Source: Adineta ricciae (Eukaryota > Rotifera > Eurotatoria > Adinetida > Adinetidae). Taken from it: DNA of 64,000 nucleotides. Position 1 is the first letter of the stretch; the number at the start of each line of letters is the position of its first letter. A program made the translations under genes and the position numbers. Positions 61,102-64,000 of this stretch are shown one piece after another. The stretch is taken from assembly GCA_905250025.1 (NCBI GenBank), contig CAJNOJ010000401.1, forward strand, positions 6,858 through 70,857, written 5' to 3'. The notes under the pieces were generated by a model. It searched no databases. It saw only the letters and a program-made list of their open reading frames with translations, and was not told the DNA's origin.

Positions 61102-61315
61102 GATTTCTGATTTCTGCTATTATATAAAATGTAGGCATGAAAGTAAATTTCTGATTTCTGCTTTTCTGCGGTTATATAAAATATAGGTATGAAAGTAGAT
61201 TTCTGATTTCTGCTTTTCTGTGGTTATATAAAATATAGGTATGAAAGTAGATTTCTGCTTTTCTGCTCTTATATAAAATATAGGCATGAAAGTAGATTTC
61301 TGACTTCTGTTTGTT
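61102..61315 (+). repeat. Minisatellite, about four ~52-bp units
   Basis: Units of the form ATTTCTGATTTCTGCTTTTC-TG-GTTATATAAAATATAGG-ATGAAAGTAG, the first and last shortened. The unit core also appears reversed at about 60975-61005 and 61340-61365, flanking the array. Confidence 0.7.
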
Positions 61316-61346
61316 CCCTTGTTTCCATAGAGTGCTGCATCAGAAA

Positions 61347-61934
61347 TCAGAAATCAGCAATCAGAAATTTGCTCAAAACTGGTACCAATTTGAGATTTGC
61401 CACGCCCTCCTCATGTAGAACTCTAGGTTCATAAAACATTTGTTGAGAGTAAGGATAAAAGTAATGTTGTTGTTGTGGGAAAAGTTTTGACATTTCTTGG
61501 AGATCTCCTTCTCGATCGTCTTCATCCTGCTTTTCGTCGATAGTATTGTGCACAATAATACCCATGGTGAGCTCAGAATAGTACCTCTGCAGCTCATCAT
61601 TAAGATCCGTAAATTGTTTTTGATGACGGGGAACTATGGCAAAATAGTTTTATGAATCATTTGTCCTCAAATTGAGAAACAAATGCAAAACATTCTTTAG
61701 TGAATGTATAAAAACTTTTGAGTGTTTCAGTCAATGAAGCCATGCGCTGTTGGATTTTTCATCGAAATGTACTGATTGCAAATACGAAATTGTTCTATTT
61801 ATGCGCCCACTAAGTCTTTGACACTGGTACTTGTTTATCTTTGCTTGTTCAGATTTATCTCTTATCTTTTTTCCTACAGCAACCGTTTTGCTTATAATGG
61901 TGCCAACTAAAGGAAATACTTTGAATGAGTTCAT
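61347..61934 (-). pseudogene. MLKL-like N-terminal helical-bundle gene, disrupted
   Basis: Frame 1 (61731-61934) starts MNSFKVFPLVGTIISKTVAVG and continues EQAKINKYQCQRLSGRINRTISYLQS, the pattern of the four-helix MLKL N-terminal/HeLo-like domain (LVGT..., NKxQCxRL). A second frame then gives ASLTETLKSFYTFTKECFAF, and a third KQFTDLNDELQRYYSELTMG...DEKQDEDDREGDLQEMSKLF, which matches the end of the same domain. Two frame changes and a TGA lie between them, with no convincing GT-AG intron of suitable phase. In animals and fungi such bundles disrupt membranes in regulated cell death; this copy is probably inactive, or the assembly has base errors. Confidence 0.5.
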
Positions 61935-63356
61935 TTGTGTTGTGAGGAGTTGAGTAGCAGCAATCTAGGAAGTAAGCCAAAATACTATCGTACCTATTCG
62001 TTTGACAACAATGAATGTGCAACGAGTAACAAGACGTATCACTATACTTTTATATGAATGATTTGAATCGACAATATTTTGACTTCCTTCGCCTCGGGCG
62101 TCTATTAACCATCCTTTTTTTTTTATACAGTAGCAATATTAATGACGAAAATAATTGTGCCATTATACGTATGCTATGCGCTGTGTGGTTTGTATAAAAC
62201 AGAAATTCATGATATAATTCCTACCTACACTAAATATCACAAATGTACAAATATAGAGCTAATATTTAATGAGTTAAATATATTTCGAAAGTCAGATTAT
62301 TCACGATCTGATAGTAGCATGAGAAATATTGAGGAAGTCAGTGTGAATTTAAAAGGATTTTTTACCTTCATCTCAATCATTCATAATTTTAAGTGTAAAA
62401 AGCCAATCGAAAACTTCACACTCTATACCTGACTCAGCACGAGAAATCAAACAAGACAATCATTTAATTAGAATTGGAAAAAGTTAACATAATCCTTATA
62501 TATATTCAGGACTTCAACTATGTAGTTCATTCTTAAAAAGAATGTTGCTCATTTCAAGAATAAGAAATGGCATCCCTATATAACCTTAACAGTCTATAGT
62601 ATGTGTCTAGTTCTAGAAATATGGCAAAATAACATCAACTCATATAGTACAGGTAATTGAGTTTTGATTCTTTCCTCCGAATCATTTTCTTGTTCATTAA
62701 AATGTAATTTCAGATGATTTATTCTTGGCGTTAACAAAAATAAGCAGTGAAATTTAGGTAAAGATGAGGGTTATTGTAGATTATACAACCATCCTACTTT
62801 TTGAGGTCTCATGACTGTGTTTCCCATACCTACCCACGAAGACGTTTTTGAGAACCACAAGAGCGATTCTGGGTGATTCTGGTTTATCTTCTTAAAGTTC
62901 TTCATAAAGCCGATGCGTGTAGCTCTCTATGAACATATCTGGCTAAACTGTAGGTGGTTATATAAAGTAAAAGTACCCAGTCAGAATATGACTTGTCCAT
63001 GTCTGGCTCTAGCACAATAAATAACGAATAAGTAATCTTAGAGCCGATTTTCTCATTCTCAACCAACTCTTGATCAAACTCTTCAAAAGATAACCTTTCT
63101 AGAGGAAGTGGTGATATATTTCAAAACCAATGCGAAAGAATTTTTAAAACTAACATTATATGTGAGGTCCTCTAGCATGATTATCATTGGGCACTTGTTT
63201 GATGATAGTCTCCGTTATAATTTCTTAAATTCTACCATCTAACTGATTCGAACAAATTCACGAACTTTTAGCATTCTTACGACCGTATTTATAACGCTAT
63301 AACCCTTTGTTTCAGAAAATTGAAAGGAATTTCATGACTTCTATTTTTTAAATCGA
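61935..63356. other. Intergenic stretch
   Basis: A 96-codon frame at 62142-62432 starts with a possible signal peptide but is otherwise featureless and is not called. Nothing else seen. Confidence 0.4.
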
Positions 63357-64000
63357 TTAAAGATAATTGTGAAAATCAATACCAAACGCTCCTTTAAATA
63401 ATATTGGATCGCAATAATCAGACGATGTTATATCATCAAAGTTGACTCGATGATACTTATTCAAAACCCAGGCATTTCCTAGACACCAAAATACGAAACT
63501 TCCTAAGAAGGAAGTCGCTGCTCCCAGTAAAATGTAAGTACCGCAACCTGGAAAAGTGCATAAGATTATGTAAAGCAGTAATTACATTAGACCTGACCTC
63601 CAGACGTCTTTTCCTTTACTTGTTCATCGATCATTTAATCACCCTCCCAAGTTTATGTGGTTACTAAATATTTAGTAGGATTAAATCCACAGCAAGGTGC
63701 AATTATACAAAGAACAATCCATCCAAGGTCGACGAGTCCACCGTAGAATAAATATGTCTCTATTTTTGTTTCAATAGGACAATATTCATCGAACCTTTGC
63801 TTGTTTATCACAAGTTTAGATATTGCTAAACCAATATAAATAATTGCTATGATCACAGTTGCAATCAATGAAAACATGTTTAGTGTCTAGAATCTTTCAT
63901 TGAGCGATTCATTTGATATTTGTTGTGGTATAAACTCACTTAATGATGTAATATTCTTCCTTGCAGCGATACTAGGAAGAACAGTCAAAATACAAAATTT
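63357..64000 (-). CDS. TMEM272-like multi-pass membrane protein, partial at window edge
   Basis: Terminal exon 63357-63547 follows a CTTTTCCAG acceptor and encodes GCGTYILLGAATSFLGSFVFWCLGNAWVLNKYHRVNFDD then ...DYCDPILFKGAFGIDFHNYL-stop. An upstream exon around 63650-63890 encodes two hydrophobic helices (FSLIATVIIAIIYIGLAIS; LFYGGLVDLGWIVLCIIAP) around the conserved DEYCPIE. A small linking exon near 63598 fits in phase (DEQVKEKTSGG) but its acceptor is unresolved. The pattern of four helices with CPIE and a late W-x-x-N motif is that of TMEM272-like proteins, whose function is unknown. A donor at about 63937 shows the gene continues past the window. Confidence 0.6.

Noticed and set aside
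1..64000. tRNA or rRNA genes, CRISPR arrays, bacterial operons
   Set aside because: No B-box-like GGTTCGA pattern, no rRNA core sequence and no regularly spaced repeat/spacer array were seen. The three-copy repeats found have transposon or subtelomeric explanations.

Overview
Organism and overall character. The window looks like nuclear DNA of an invertebrate, most likely a bdelloid rotifer. The supporting signs are AT-rich sequence, GT-AG introns of about 40-70 bases, multi-exon animal genes (FEM1, SLC43-like, Discs-large PDZ, LRRC57), expanded NACHT, leucine-rich-repeat and NHL-repeat genes, and short G-rich blocks resembling the bdelloid telomere repeat (TGTGGG). No operon, tRNA, rRNA or CRISPR was seen. 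The species assignment is inference.

Assembly. Six isolated N bases (20680, 22517, 26433, 34935, 39674, 40999) mark contig joins. At five of them the sequence on one side repeats nearly the same sequence found on the other side (22517 shows a local inverted copy instead). 19490-20613 repeats as 20681-21779, 22967-26432 as about 26529-29896, about 30136-34934 as 34936-39673, and 40779-40998 as 41000-41219. The simplest reading is that two diverged haplotypes of one locus were scaffolded end to end, so several genes below appear twice and one copy is cut at an N.

Layout. 1-7900: the 3' end of a non-LTR retrotransposon, a secreted PAN/apple-like gene fragment, small inverted-repeat elements and telomere-like islands. 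7912-14041: one large NACHT protein gene (minus strand, about 2,029 aa). 16107-18473: a 13-exon gene joining two Discs-large-type PDZ domains to an LRRC57-like protein. 18684-21993: a rhodanese exon abutting a truncated pogo-like transposon, then a second transposon copy. 22518-40605: the duplicated locus, with a 26-exon F-box/leucine-rich-repeat gene (minus) head-to-head with a coiled-coil gene (plus). 40704-44106: a small His-rich gene and a FEM1 homologue whose conserved end lies behind an in-frame stop. 46101-52865: a secreted membrane-anchored protein, NHL and LRR fragments, an orphan protein with an NN-x-C-Q-x-F motif and transposon debris. 54462-58308: an SLC43-like transporter with a fold-back element in one intron. 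60248-64000: a weak ORF, a telomere-like block with a minisatellite, a broken MLKL-like helical-bundle gene and a TMEM272-like gene running off the edge.

Genes together. The NACHT, F-box/LRR and MLKL-like genes belong to families used elsewhere in immune recognition, ubiquitin targeting and cell death; FEM1 and F-box proteins are both E3-ligase substrate receptors. Nothing in the sequence shows that they act as one pathway. The mix of intact genes, gene fragments, chimeric junctions, small transposons and telomere-like islands resembles a subtelomeric region.
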